The notes under the pieces: generated by a model | What the model was told of the DNA's origin: nothing | The model's database searches: none | The model's input: only the letters and a program-made list of their open reading frames with translations | Source of the DNA: Flavobacteriales bacterium UBA7325 | Lineage (GTDB): Bacteria > Bacteroidota > Bacteroidia > Flavobacteriales_D > Crocinitomicaceae | Reading direction: 5' to 3' | DNA: 43,894 nucleotides | NCBI GenBank assembly: GCA_002471375.1 | Contig: DKPV01000019.1 | Location: forward strand, 56,140-100,033 | Program-made: the position numbers and the translations under genes | In this document: positions 24,633-33,409 of the stretch, piece by piece | Layout of the letters: each line of letters opens with the position of its first letter | Position numbering within the stretch: position 1 is the first letter of the stretch

Positions 24633-25295
24633 TCACTTTAAAAACAGACCAGCATATTTTAAATCCGACTGTGTTGTAATTTTAATGTTTTCGACATTAC
24701 CATCTACGGTTTCTATCGCATGTCCGGATTGTTCTACCAGACTCGCGTCATCCGTGATGCCTTTGTGAAAATCTTGTTCATAAGCCTTCAGAATAACTTC
24801 CCTTTGGAAACACTGCGGCGTTTGGACAATTCTATAGTTTCCACGGTTAACCGCTTTCGATTGATCACCATCAACTTGGCGCAGCGATTCAGCAATTGGG
24901 ACCATTGGTACAGCCGCACCCTTCTCTATTGCAGCGCGAATGCACGCTCGTATAGTGTCATTGTTTACTAGCGGCCTTACACCGTCATGAACAGCAATAA
25001 TATCTCCTTTACAACAGTCCAATGCGTTTTTAATAGAATTGTATCTTTCTTTGCCACCCTCTACTATTCTATGTGGTATGTGAAAATCATATTCTGTCAT
25101 CATTGTCTCCCAGTGAGAAAACCAGTCTTTCGGCAAAGTAAGTATGATCTCCATCTTAGGATCATATTGATAGAACTGCTCCATGGTATACATAAGAACA
25201 GGTTTCTCGTGTATGAGCATAAATTGTTTTGGTAACGACGATTGCATTCGACGTCCAATACCTGCTGCAGTTAAAATTACGGATATTTTACTCAT
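24633..25295 (-). CDS. ispD: 2-C-methyl-D-erythritol 4-phosphate cytidylyltransferase
   Basis: A 220-residue enzyme of the MEP isoprenoid pathway that joins CTP and MEP to give CDP-methylerythritol. It has the N-terminal nucleotide loop LTAAGIGRRM at 8-17 with the following LPKQF, the conserved VHDGVRP segment, and ITDDASLVE near the C-terminus. Length matches the family. It carries no start-proximal promoter of the standard type that I could see; the gene upstream on the same strand (56-aa membrane protein) ends in a strong terminator, so ispD needs its own promoter. Confidence 0.94.
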   Translation of the reverse strand: MSKISVILTAAGIGRRMQSSLPKQFMLIHEKPVLMYTMEQFYQYDPKMEIILTLPKDWFSHWETMMTEYDFHIPHRIVEGGKERYNSIKNALDCCKGDIIAVHDGVRPLVNNDTIRACIRAAIEKGAAVPMVPIAESLRQVDGDQSKAVNRGNYRIVQTPQCFQREVILKAYEQDFHKGITDDASLVEQSGHAIETVDGNVENIKITTQSDLKYAGLFLK

Positions 25296-25316
25296 ATTTC
25301 AAATCGAAATTCAAGG

Positions 25317-25360
25317 TACAAAAAAAGGTCATTCAATTCCAATAATTGGAAGAATGACCT
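25317..25360 (-). terminator. terminator after the 56-aa membrane protein gene
   Basis: On the minus strand AGGTCATTC / GAATGACCT form an outer stem enclosing TTCCAA / TTGGAA, followed by seven T. Confidence 0.85.
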
Positions 25361-25391
25361 CAATATATTTAATGAGTTTGAAGCTTAGCTT

Positions 25392-25562
25392 CTATTTGAA
25401 CTCTTCTTTGTTGTAATCGTTTTGCATTTTAAGCCATATAAATAGGCCAACAAATCCAAGTGCTATACATGCGTAATTAAAAACGTTTCCAATTGAATCG
25501 AGAGGAGATAACATCCACTGTAAAAAATCGCCTAATCCCCAGAAAAAATCAAATGAGCTCAT
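25392..25562 (-). CDS. 56-aa single-pass membrane protein
   Basis: A short frame not called by length-based ORF search. It reads MSSFDFFWGLGDFLQWMLSP, continues with DSIGNVFNYACIALG and a membrane helix at about 31-45 (ACIALGFVGLFIWLK), and ends with a charged tail, NDYNKEEFK. I recall similar tiny membrane proteins (FFWGL...LSPLD) annotated as DUF6341-like in Flavobacteriia, but that was not checked. Support comes from the coherent composition, a strong terminator 32 bp past the stop, and a position alone between ispD and rsmA. Function unknown. Confidence 0.72.
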   Translation of the reverse strand: MSSFDFFWGLGDFLQWMLSPLDSIGNVFNYACIALGFVGLFIWLKMQNDYNKEEFK

Positions 25563-25672
25563 GTGTTCTTGTTTTGTTCAGGACAAAGAAAGCGAATTTT
25601 TTGAAATTTCAACACGTTTCCGCCTATTTTAGAATGAATCTAGGAGGCGAAAGTGAAAATATAATGGCCCAA

Positions 25673-26452
25673 TTACTCCTTAATTGCCTTTTCAACCAAT
25701 TGGGTTAATTCAATAAATTGTTCAACCGAGAGAACTTCAGGTCGCAGCGCTAAGTACTCATGCTCAACCCCTTTACCTTTAATAAGCGCTTTAATTGAAT
25801 TTCGAATGGTCTTACGGCGTTGATTAAATGCCATTTTAACAACCTGACTAAATAATGCTTCGTCGCACGGTAAAGCTTCTCGATCATTACGTGTAAGTCT
25901 TATGACACCGGACTTCACTTTTGGTGGCGGATCAAATACATGTTCATCAACAGTGAAACAATACTCGATATCATAATAAGTCTGCAATAGGACCGAAATT
26001 ATGCCATATCTCTTTGTTCCAGGTTTTTCTGCAACCCTCTCAGCCACTTCTTTTTGGAACATTCCCATAACCTCGGGAATTTGATTCCGATACTTTAAAC
26101 ACTTAAAAAGAATTTGCGAAGATATGTTGTAAGGAAAATTTCCAACAACAGCAAAAGGCTCATTCCCCATCCAATCTTCAAGAGGAGTTCTAAGAAAATC
26201 CGCCTCGATTATTTTGCCATCTAAAGAGCTGAAATTACTCTTTAAATAGGCTATACTATCGGTATCAATTTCTATAACCGACACATCAAGTCCTTCATCG
26301 ATGAGGTAGGTAGTTAGAGCGCCCATACCGGGGCCTACTTCCAATACGCGGTCACACCCTTGATGTCTCGTACATTGTTTTGCAATCTTTTCACAGATAT
26401 TCTTGTCCTTAAGAAAATGTTGGCCAAGATGTTTCTTTGGTTTTACGCTCAT
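25673..26452 (-). CDS. rsmA: 16S rRNA adenine dimethyltransferase
   Basis: A 259-residue SAM-dependent methyltransferase that dimethylates two adjacent adenines near the 3' end of 16S rRNA during small-subunit assembly (KsgA). The N-terminus KPKKHLGQHFLKD, the SAM loop LEVGPGMG at 37-44 and the catalytic NFPY at 105-108 are all present. It overlaps the DUF4286 gene by 4 bases (ATGA), so the two are co-transcribed from the promoter in front of that gene. No terminator was recognised after its stop. Confidence 0.96.
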   Translation of the reverse strand: MSVKPKKHLGQHFLKDKNICEKIAKQCTRHQGCDRVLEVGPGMGALTTYLIDEGLDVSVIEIDTDSIAYLKSNFSSLDGKIIEADFLRTPLEDWMGNEPFAVVGNFPYNISSQILFKCLKYRNQIPEVMGMFQKEVAERVAEKPGTKRYGIISVLLQTYYDIEYCFTVDEHVFDPPPKVKSGVIRLTRNDREALPCDEALFSQVVKMAFNQRRKTIRNSIKALIKGKGVEHEYLALRPEVLSVEQFIELTQLVEKAIKE

Positions 26453-26763
26453 TTTTTGAATTCATCTAGAATGGTAAGCATCGTTCGAAAAGCGGCAAAT
26501 TTTCCGGAATATCGCGCCGAATGTTCTGCTTGCAACTTAGATGCGTACTCGTTCGTATATTGATCGTATAGTCCTTGACTCTCCGCTACATATGAGATAG
26601 CGAAAGTCAATCCACCTTCCTCTTCACCATGGACACGCGAAATTCTACTTTCGATAAAACATCCTGTCTCCATCACATCTGGTATGTGGGATTCCCTCAT
26701 CCACTTAAGCCAATCTTCATGTACATTTGGGTCAATACTAACCGTAACATTGTATAAAATCAT
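26449..26763 (-). CDS. DUF4286 family protein
   Basis: A 104-residue protein beginning MILYNVTVSIDPNVHEDWLK, the start I associate with DUF4286, a family with a ferredoxin-like (dimeric alpha-beta barrel) fold common in Bacteroidota. It has no signal peptide and a conserved WLKWMRESHIPDVM segment. It is translated in overlap with rsmA, a recurring arrangement, so a link to ribosome biogenesis is possible but unproved. A TAACTTCG box stands 4 nt before its ATG. Confidence 0.82.
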   Translation of the reverse strand: MILYNVTVSIDPNVHEDWLKWMRESHIPDVMETGCFIESRISRVHGEEEGGLTFAISYVAESQGLYDQYTNEYASKLQAEHSARYSGKFAAFRTMLTILDEFKK

Positions 26764-26767
26764 GCTG

Positions 26768-26775
26768 CGAAGTTA
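26768..26775 (-). promoter_or_regulatory. TAnnTTTG-like box (TAACTTCG) 4 nt before DUF4286-rsmA
   Basis: The minus strand reads TAACTTCG, one base off consensus, only 4 nt before the ATG; a leaderless start is likely. Confidence 0.4.
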
Positions 26776-26842
26776 GCCAAAATCAGTAGTTCACAAATTA
26801 TAGCGAGCTAGATTGACTTATTTTAATTCGTCCCAAATTTTA

Positions 26843-26850
26843 TATCTTTG
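26843..26850 (+). promoter_or_regulatory. TAnnTTTG promoter box for the arylsulfotransferase-like gene
   Basis: TATCTTTG ends 18 nt before ATG 26869. Confidence 0.5.
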
Positions 26851-26868
26851 AGTGACATTCTTGTTTCT

Positions 26869-28473
26869 ATGAAAAAAAACTCAATTGTTCTTCTTATTTT
26901 TCTCACATCAATCGGTATCAATGCTTGGGCACAACAACCAACATTTGGTCTTTTAAAATCGGATGCAAATGCAGCGGATGGATATACACTCTTTACACCT
27001 CAGTTTAACAATGCTGTCTTTCTAATAGATAATTGCGGGGAGAAAATAAACGAATGGACTTTTTCGGAGACGCCTGGCTTAAGTTGTTACCTTCTTGAAA
27101 ATGGGAATCTTCTTCGAGCAGGTAATGACTCTCTAGAAATAAGGGCATGGGATAATACCTTGCTCTGGTCTTACGCAATGACCGATAATACACTCCTTCA
27201 ACATCATGATATTGAGCCAATGCCAAATGGAAATATTCTTTGTGTCGTAACCGATCGGTATTCAGATACTATTGCAATCTCGGCAGGGAGAAATCCAGCT
27301 AACTTAGGAGCAACTATAAGGTTGGAAAGAATCGTTGAACTCGAACCGATAGGTACCAATGATGCAAATATTGTTTGGGAATGGAAATTTTACGATCATC
27401 TAATTCAAGAGTTTGACTCTACAAAGTTAAATTTTGGGGTAGTTGCAAACGATCCCGATCTTCTAGATTTTAACTTCAGCAATAATCAAAATGTTGATTT
27501 CATTCATTTGAATGCCGTTGATTATAATGAGGACCTTGATCAAATCATGTTTTCTTCAAAGCATCTACATGAGATCTATATTGTTGATCATAGTACGACT
27601 ATACTTGAAGCTGCAGGTCATGCGGGCGGAAATTCAAATAAAGGTGGAGACTTTTTATGGCGATGGGGAAATCCTCAAGTGTACCAGCAAGGATCAAGCG
27701 CCGACCAATTACTTTTTGATCAACATGATTGCAAATGGATCCCTTCTTCATTTCCAGATTCAGGAAAGGTTTCGGTCTTTAATAATAATGGGGATGGAAC
27801 AGAAACGTTTAGCTCTATCCATATTTTAACTCCTGATTTTGTTGATAATGCGTACACAATGAGTCTGAACAAATTTCTCCCATCAACTTATGATTGGTCA
27901 TGGAATGGCTCTATACTTGGGAGTGTCGTCCATGAGAATAAGAAATGCGGTGCACAAATTCTGTCTAACGGCAATGTGCTCTTTTGTGAATCTAGTTCAG
28001 GTCGAATCAGTGAAATTACACGATCGGGTGATCATCTTTGGTCATACCGAAATCCGACACATTCAGGAGGTGCCATTTTCAACCAATATGAAATCGTTCC
28101 TGGTCAAACAATGACTATATTCAGAGGTGAGCGATATGACCCGAACCACCCGGGCCTCGCTGGACAAGATTTAACACCACAAGGAATCATTGAAGATCAA
28201 AATCCGCTTTCTGAAAGTTGCATCTTGGGAACAGATGAATCAAGTTTGGCCTCTTCTATATGGGTTATAAACCCTATTCAAGATAATATGCTTAGATTTA
28301 ATTCGATTATTAAAGCAGACAACATAACAATTGTAAACATGGTTGGACAAGTTGTTGTAGAGTGGTCTAATTTTCATGGGAAAACCCTTCCTTTCCAATC
28401 AAAGTTAGGTGCCTATTTCATTCGGATTTCAAAGGATGGGAATGAGACGAACCAGAAAATAATCGTCCAGTAA
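26869..28473 (+). CDS. arylsulfotransferase-like protein with T9SS sorting domain
   Basis: A 534-residue exported protein with a signal peptide (about 1-22, ending INAWAQ). The body is a beta-propeller of the arylsulfotransferase (ASST) type: QHHDIEPMPNGNIL, VDFIHLNAVDYNEDLDQIMF and DQHDCKWIP are spaced like the repeated blades of that family, and histidines fall where catalytic or metal residues are expected. The C-terminus (from about WVINPIQDNMLRF to KIIVQ) is a short T9SS-type sorting domain. ASST moves sulfate between phenolic compounds, but many bacterial members are untested, so the substrate is open. The start at 26869 gives the signal peptide; the longer frame begins inside the promoter. 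It converges with the next gene, 5 bp apart. Confidence 0.77.
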   Translation: MKKNSIVLLIFLTSIGINAWAQQPTFGLLKSDANAADGYTLFTPQFNNAVFLIDNCGEKINEWTFSETPGLSCYLLENGNLLRAGNDSLEIRAWDNTLLWSYAMTDNTLLQHHDIEPMPNGNILCVVTDRYSDTIAISAGRNPANLGATIRLERIVELEPIGTNDANIVWEWKFYDHLIQEFDSTKLNFGVVANDPDLLDFNFSNNQNVDFIHLNAVDYNEDLDQIMFSSKHLHEIYIVDHSTTILEAAGHAGGNSNKGGDFLWRWGNPQVYQQGSSADQLLFDQHDCKWIPSSFPDSGKVSVFNNNGDGTETFSSIHILTPDFVDNAYTMSLNKFLPSTYDWSWNGSILGSVVHENKKCGAQILSNGNVLFCESSSGRISEITRSGDHLWSYRNPTHSGGAIFNQYEIVPGQTMTIFRGERYDPNHPGLAGQDLTPQGIIEDQNPLSESCILGTDESSLASSIWVINPIQDNMLRFNSIIKADNITIVNMVGQVVVEWSNFHGKTLPFQSKLGAYFIRISKDGNETNQKIIVQ

Positions 28474-28478
28474 GAGTA

Positions 28479-30074
28479 TTAGTATTCGTCCATCGTTTTA
28501 TGAACGTCAACGAGATGGACAATTCCGTTTTTTGACCCCTTTACTATGAACTTACTCACACCAGATCTTGGTCTTTTAAGGATCGACACCTCAGATATTG
28601 TCTCTCTGTAATTCGCGTCTGTGGCGCAAAAATGATGTGTAAGTCTATCCGACGGAAGGTCTTCTGGAAGTGCTCCATTTGGAGCTTGAAACTCTTGATA
28701 ATCATTCCCAACTACAATGAATGCAGTATTGAAAATGTCCATTTTAAATGATTTCGTTTTACCTGACTTGATCATCATGGAAAAGACACTCCCTCTTTGT
28801 ACGTTCTCCGAAACATACAAGACAACATCCATATCTGATTCATTTTTAATCATGGCCTCACACCTCCCCTTGAACGTGCTAAGGTTCTTCACGCCCCTGA
28901 CACGTTTAAACGTGACATTATTAGTGCTTGACCCACAATCTTTTTGCGGATAAACAAGCTTTTGCTCTGCATCTAAGACTAAATCCTGGTAGATGCTTTC
29001 CATAGTCAGATTCTCAAATTCATTACGAAAAGTCAATGCCGTTCCATAATTATTAAACGGGTTCATCGGGTCGATGTCGATTTGATTTAGATCAAAATTA
29101 TGATCCATTTCTTGTAGTAGCGAATCAATCCGTTTTCGTTCTTCAGGACTGAACTCTGTGAAAGCACTATTATCTACAAAGTTATCCGGTTCAGGTTCGC
29201 TAAATGGCTTTAAATATAAAATCCAAAAGACAAGCGCAGCGGTGCCAAAAACGAAGACAAATGTGATTATAGATTTCCATCGGATTGGTGTAAGGCCTTG
29301 CGCATGATTTCTCACTTTCAATTCTCCAATATTCAAGTCTCTTCTTAGGTCAACTATTTTATACGCATGTTCATCATGCACTTCGACATTTTCCATGCGT
29401 TTCAACGTCCAATTTGCGAAACGTATCGTACATGCCTTTGATCGAATGAAGTTCAAAATGTCATCTATATAACCAAGTTTGATCGCATATGAGGCTCTCG
29501 ATAAATAGTTGACACACCCTATAATATCATCTGAGCATAATGGTTTAACAGCATTGATTAGCTCCTGTTCATCGGGAGAGGATTTCAGTTTCTCCTTTGC
29601 CATTTTTATACGATCGTCAATGGATGAAAATAATTTCGCCTCCACAACCGACCTATGATCAGTATCCAATATCTGCACATACGAAAACGCCTCGCGCATA
29701 TTTTTATCCCCTGAGATTCTAATTGATAAGAGTTGATTAGCTAGGCATGGAGAAACAAACTTCTTATAATCACTCGCTAACTTATGCTCTAAATGTTTTG
29801 GCTTATCCTTGAAAGTAGAAACGTCTCTACCTAATAGTGTGTCGACAAGCCCCTCATCTTGCTCAATCCATCCATAAAACACAATACTCGTTGGATCGTC
29901 GAGTGTTTGGCGAAAATTAATAAAGTCCTCCTGGGTAAAACCTGCGCTTTGCGCTATTGAAATCCCACTTTGATCTAATTGATTTTTGAATGCGGCTATC
30001 CCCTCCGATGTAATCAAATCAGCTTGATTTTCGAATAATTCACTAAAGGTAGACAAGGGGATATACTTCCGCAT
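28479..30074 (-). CDS. large uncharacterised protein with one central TM helix
   Basis: A 531-residue protein of unknown function. It has no signal peptide. The first 265 residues are mostly charged and helical, with FTQEDFINFRQTL and KMAKEKLKSSPDEQELINAV. A single membrane helix spans about 268-287 (SIITFVFVFGTAALVFWILY), and about 240 residues follow, ending VDVHKTMDEY. The C-terminal part has beta-rich segments such as NVTFKRVRGVKNLSTF and DMDVVLYVSENVQRGSVF. The topology would be a cytoplasmic domain linked through one helix to an extracytoplasmic one. Nothing matched a family I know. A weak TTAGTTTG box lies upstream (minus 30088-30095). Its reading frame has no disabling change. Confidence 0.7.
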   Translation of the reverse strand: MRKYIPLSTFSELFENQADLITSEGIAAFKNQLDQSGISIAQSAGFTQEDFINFRQTLDDPTSIVFYGWIEQDEGLVDTLLGRDVSTFKDKPKHLEHKLASDYKKFVSPCLANQLLSIRISGDKNMREAFSYVQILDTDHRSVVEAKLFSSIDDRIKMAKEKLKSSPDEQELINAVKPLCSDDIIGCVNYLSRASYAIKLGYIDDILNFIRSKACTIRFANWTLKRMENVEVHDEHAYKIVDLRRDLNIGELKVRNHAQGLTPIRWKSIITFVFVFGTAALVFWILYLKPFSEPEPDNFVDNSAFTEFSPEERKRIDSLLQEMDHNFDLNQIDIDPMNPFNNYGTALTFRNEFENLTMESIYQDLVLDAEQKLVYPQKDCGSSTNNVTFKRVRGVKNLSTFKGRCEAMIKNESDMDVVLYVSENVQRGSVFSMMIKSGKTKSFKMDIFNTAFIVVGNDYQEFQAPNGALPEDLPSDRLTHHFCATDANYRETISEVSILKRPRSGVSKFIVKGSKNGIVHLVDVHKTMDEY

Positions 30075-30161
30075 AGAAATGGGTTTACAAACTAAAATTA
30101 TGCTTTTTGACTAATTATTAATAATTTGGATCACAGAAATTTATAATTATACCATTATCAC

Positions 30162-31736
30162 ATGAGAATCATATCACTACTCGCGCTACTATTTATTACT
30201 TCTAATGCGATCTCACAAACATGGAGTGATGACGTTGCCCAAATCGTCTACGATAAATGTACAAAGTGCCATCACACAGGAGGGGTTGGCCCATTTCCGC
30301 TAATGTCATACGCAGAAGCAAGCCCAATGGCGGCAGCTATGGCTGCATCAATTTCTACAGACGAAATGCCACCTTGGCCGCCTAACAATGATTACCAACA
30401 GTATGTGCATGATCGCTCATTGACGGCTTCTGAAAAAACGACAATTCTTGATTGGATTACGAGCGGTACACCTGAAGGTACACCTGGAAACACTCCGCCA
30501 CCACCTGTATATACTGGGGCTTCACTGCTCGGAAACGGTGATTTGGAAGTTCAAATTCCAACCTACATGAGTAAGGCTACAACTTCGGATGATTATGTTT
30601 GTTTCGCAGTTCCTTCGGGACTTACTGCAAATAGGACAGTTAGGGCAATTGAAATTATCCCTGGAAATCCAGGAATTGTGCATCATGCACTAATTTACGT
30701 TGATCCAAATGGCAACAATATTACCGATACTGTTGGTGGAGATTGTGGTGGACCAAACTCCTTGACAACCGAATTAATGATGGGCTATACCCCAGGCAGT
30801 TCTCCTATGGTTTTACCTTCTGTTTCCCCACTTAAAATGGGAATGGACATGCAGGCCAATAGTCAAATTCTATTTGCAATGCACTACCCCGAAGGAAGCT
30901 ATGGTGAATACGATAGTACAAAAGTAATTTTCCACTTCTACCCGCCAGGTGAAACAGGTATTCGTCAAGTTGCCACGGCTCGACTTCTTGAAAATTGGAC
31001 GTTCTCACTTCCTCCGAATCAAGAAACAGCAGTTTCTGATATCTATCCCAATGCTGGTGGCTTTTTAGCTGATTATTCTTTGATCAGTGTCTTCCCACAC
31101 ATGCACCTTTTAGGAAAGAGAATGGAAGTTTATGGGATTTTACCAACTCTAGACACCTTGAAACTTATCGATATTCCAAAATGGGATTTTGAATGGCAAG
31201 ACTTCTATTTCTACAAAAACTTACAGAAAGCCGAAATTGGAACCGTACTACACGCCGATGCTGTGTTTGATAATACGGCGTCAAACCCAAGTAATCCAAG
31301 CAGTCCACCAATAACGGTAGGTGCTGGGTTGAATACTACTGATGAGATGATGCTTGCATTCATGCACTACATGACGTACCTACCAGGAGACGAAAACTAT
31401 AATATGGACAGTTTGCTCAATCTGAGTACAGTTTCAATTATGGAAGAGTCGCAGGAAGAAGGATTATTCACTGCTTACCCCAATCCATTTTCTCATGGAA
31501 TAAATATTTATAGCCCTAAGTTGAAATCTGGTGATCAACTATCCGTATTTGTATACGATATGCACGGCAAGAAAATCACAGAGCTTATAAGTAATACGAC
31601 GCTTAGTTCAAGTGAGCTGTTGTTAGAATGGGACGGTAATAATTCAAAAGGCGAATCAGTGCCAAGCGGAATGTACTACATATCTGTAAATCGAAATGGT
31701 GAAATGTCAAATCATCGTGTCGTTAAACAGAAATAG
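30162..31736 (+). CDS. secreted cytochrome c / copper type II monooxygenase-like protein with T9SS domain
   Basis: A 524-residue exported protein. A signal peptide (1-19, ending AISQ) is followed by a short cytochrome-c-like domain with one heme motif, CTKCH (33-37), and MPPWPP as possible distal part. The next domain (about 125-410) has the copper ligands of PHM/DBH-type ascorbate-dependent monooxygenases: HH at 174-175, H241 in MHYPEG, HMH at 313-315 and M396/M397 in DEMMLAF. These enzymes hydroxylate C-H bonds with two separate copper sites. The C-terminus from about FTAYPNPFSHGINIY to HRVVKQK is a T9SS sorting domain. The heme domain could supply electrons to the copper sites (inference). 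The substrate is unknown. Confidence 0.85.
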   Translation: MRIISLLALLFITSNAISQTWSDDVAQIVYDKCTKCHHTGGVGPFPLMSYAEASPMAAAMAASISTDEMPPWPPNNDYQQYVHDRSLTASEKTTILDWITSGTPEGTPGNTPPPPVYTGASLLGNGDLEVQIPTYMSKATTSDDYVCFAVPSGLTANRTVRAIEIIPGNPGIVHHALIYVDPNGNNITDTVGGDCGGPNSLTTELMMGYTPGSSPMVLPSVSPLKMGMDMQANSQILFAMHYPEGSYGEYDSTKVIFHFYPPGETGIRQVATARLLENWTFSLPPNQETAVSDIYPNAGGFLADYSLISVFPHMHLLGKRMEVYGILPTLDTLKLIDIPKWDFEWQDFYFYKNLQKAEIGTVLHADAVFDNTASNPSNPSSPPITVGAGLNTTDEMMLAFMHYMTYLPGDENYNMDSLLNLSTVSIMEESQEEGLFTAYPNPFSHGINIYSPKLKSGDQLSVFVYDMHGKKITELISNTTLSSSELLLEWDGNNSKGESVPSGMYYISVNRNGEMSNHRVVKQK

Positions 31737-31756
31737 AGAATTAACAACAATATAAA

Positions 31757-31791
31757 TAAAAAACCACGTGAGATCTCACGTGGTTTTTTAT
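31757..31791. terminator. bidirectional terminator between the monooxygenase and protease genes
   Basis: A near-perfect inverted repeat, AACCACGTGAGA / TCTCACGTGGTT, is flanked by A and T runs on both sides, so it can serve both convergent genes. Confidence 0.88.
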
Positions 31792-31813
31792 TGTCTATTA
31801 ATCTTTCCTTTCT

Positions 31814-33409
31814 CTAGTTTCTCAATTCTTTAAGAGCCACCTTAATGATTGGGTCTCCGCTATTCACTACTTGAAAATATCCATCTTCTGCCCATAATTG
31901 TCGAGCTATCTCTCCCTTTATGTCATTCTTGATTAAATCCCGACTTACTGCAAGGTCAGCATGCATAACACCAATTCCGAATTCATCACGCGCATAGTTT
32001 GTGAAACGATTAAGAACTGAATTGGTCACGACAAAAGACTTCGCATAGGTCCCAGCTGATTTCCAAGAATTTCGTTTGTTCTGTACGAAATCGAACGCGA
32101 ATGTTGTAAACACAGGAGAATATCTCAATCTCGAAAAGTAGAAGCTTGTTCCCGTAGTATCAATTGGGACAAAAATGTCCGGCATTATTCCTCCGCCACC
32201 ATATACGATCTTTCCCTTTGGCGTTTTGAACTTAAGCGAATCTGCAAATGAAGTAGAGTCCTTTTCAAATAATTCACCATGCGCGTATCGCTCCATATTT
32301 TCACCATAATAATCATCAACGCTTCCAGAATAAGGTTTTTGAATACATCTTCCGGTTGGTGTATAATACCTTGCAACTACGAGTCGAAGATTACTTCCAT
32401 CGTGAAGTCCAAAATCCTGCTGAACCAATCCTTTTCCAAATGACCTGCGGCCTATTATAGTTCCTCGATCATTATCTTGAAGCGCCCCAGCTAAAATTTC
32501 TGAAGCAGAAGCGGAAGTAGAATTAATGAGCACGACTACCTCTGTCTTTTTTAGATCCCCGACTGAACTACTCCGGTACGTGTAATCCTCAACATGTTCT
32601 CCTTTAGTGACAACTATTGTTTTTCCGGCAGGTAAAAATTCGTCAGCAATTTCAGTTGCACCAGTAAGAACACCTCCACCATTACCGCGTAGATCCAAGA
32701 TCAATTTTTTCATTCCACTTCTCTTCAATTTTGCAGAGGCCGCTCTAAACTCAGCAGAAGTCGTTTTTGAAAAATTGCTAATTCGTAAATACCCTGTGGA
32801 TTTATCTACCATATGTGAAGAAACCACTGACTTAATTGGTATCCCGCCACGAATTATCTTCTTATTCAAACGTTTTCCGTCTCGCAGGAGCTTCACTTTC
32901 ACAGGTGTTTTCTCGATGCCCTTTAGCATTTTCATTACATCTTCATTGGATGTACTTTGAGAAGCAACATTCTTCCCGTCAATTTGTAAAATCTTATCTC
33001 CTGGCTTCAGCCCCGCCCTTTCAGATGGAGAATTAGGCAACACTCCTGTGACACAAATAGTATCTCTAATAATGAAGAAACGAACACCAACGCCTCCAAA
33101 ACGGCCTTCAATTTGCTCGTTCATTGCTGACATTTCTGCGGCGGAAACGTAATTACTGTGTGGATCTAAGTTCTGGAGGATGTCACCTATTGTTTGCTCA
33201 AAAAGCTTTTCTGCATCGACTGAATCAACATATTCATGATCCAATATTTCAACGATATCTCTAATTTTTTGGTAGTTCGAGCCGTCGGCACTCAATTCTC
33301 GTGATTCGCCAGAGGAGAACGATTTTCCTAGGAATAGACCACCCGCCATCATTACCGCCATCAACAAGGGGATGAGGTAGTTCAGACTTCTTTTATTTTC
33401 CTTCTCCAT
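31814..33409 (-). CDS. S41-family carboxy-terminal processing protease
   Basis: A 531-residue protease with an N-terminal membrane or signal helix (about 9-28, NYLIPLLMAVMMAGGLFLG). A PDZ domain (about 100-190, GVGVRFFIIRDTICV) is followed by the catalytic core. The serine-lysine pair is S301 in SASASE and K326 in FGKGLVQ, 25 residues apart as in other Prc/CtpA proteases. These cut C-terminal tails of envelope proteins; substrates here are unknown. The start at 33409 was chosen over 33424 because M-E-K-E-N-K-R matches the family's charged start; both lie inside the end of the dCMP deaminase gene, so the two genes are translated in overlap. A bidirectional terminator follows. Confidence 0.92.
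   Translation of the reverse strand: MEKENKRSLNYLIPLLMAVMMAGGLFLGKSFSSGESRELSADGSNYQKIRDIVEILDHEYVDSVDAEKLFEQTIGDILQNLDPHSNYVSAAEMSAMNEQIEGRFGGVGVRFFIIRDTICVTGVLPNSPSERAGLKPGDKILQIDGKNVASQSTSNEDVMKMLKGIEKTPVKVKLLRDGKRLNKKIIRGGIPIKSVVSSHMVDKSTGYLRISNFSKTTSAEFRAASAKLKRSGMKKLILDLRGNGGGVLTGATEIADEFLPAGKTIVVTKGEHVEDYTYRSSSVGDLKKTEVVVLINSTSASASEILAGALQDNDRGTIIGRRSFGKGLVQQDFGLHDGSNLRLVVARYYTPTGRCIQKPYSGSVDDYYGENMERYAHGELFEKDSTSFADSLKFKTPKGKIVYGGGGIMPDIFVPIDTTGTSFYFSRLRYSPVFTTFAFDFVQNKRNSWKSAGTYAKSFVVTNSVLNRFTNYARDEFGIGVMHADLAVSRDLIKNDIKGEIARQLWAEDGYFQVVNSGDPIIKVALKELRN

Noticed and set aside
31757..31791. Long CACGTG-centred palindrome as an operator
   Set aside because: It sits between two convergent 3' ends with A/T flanks, so it is a bidirectional terminator.
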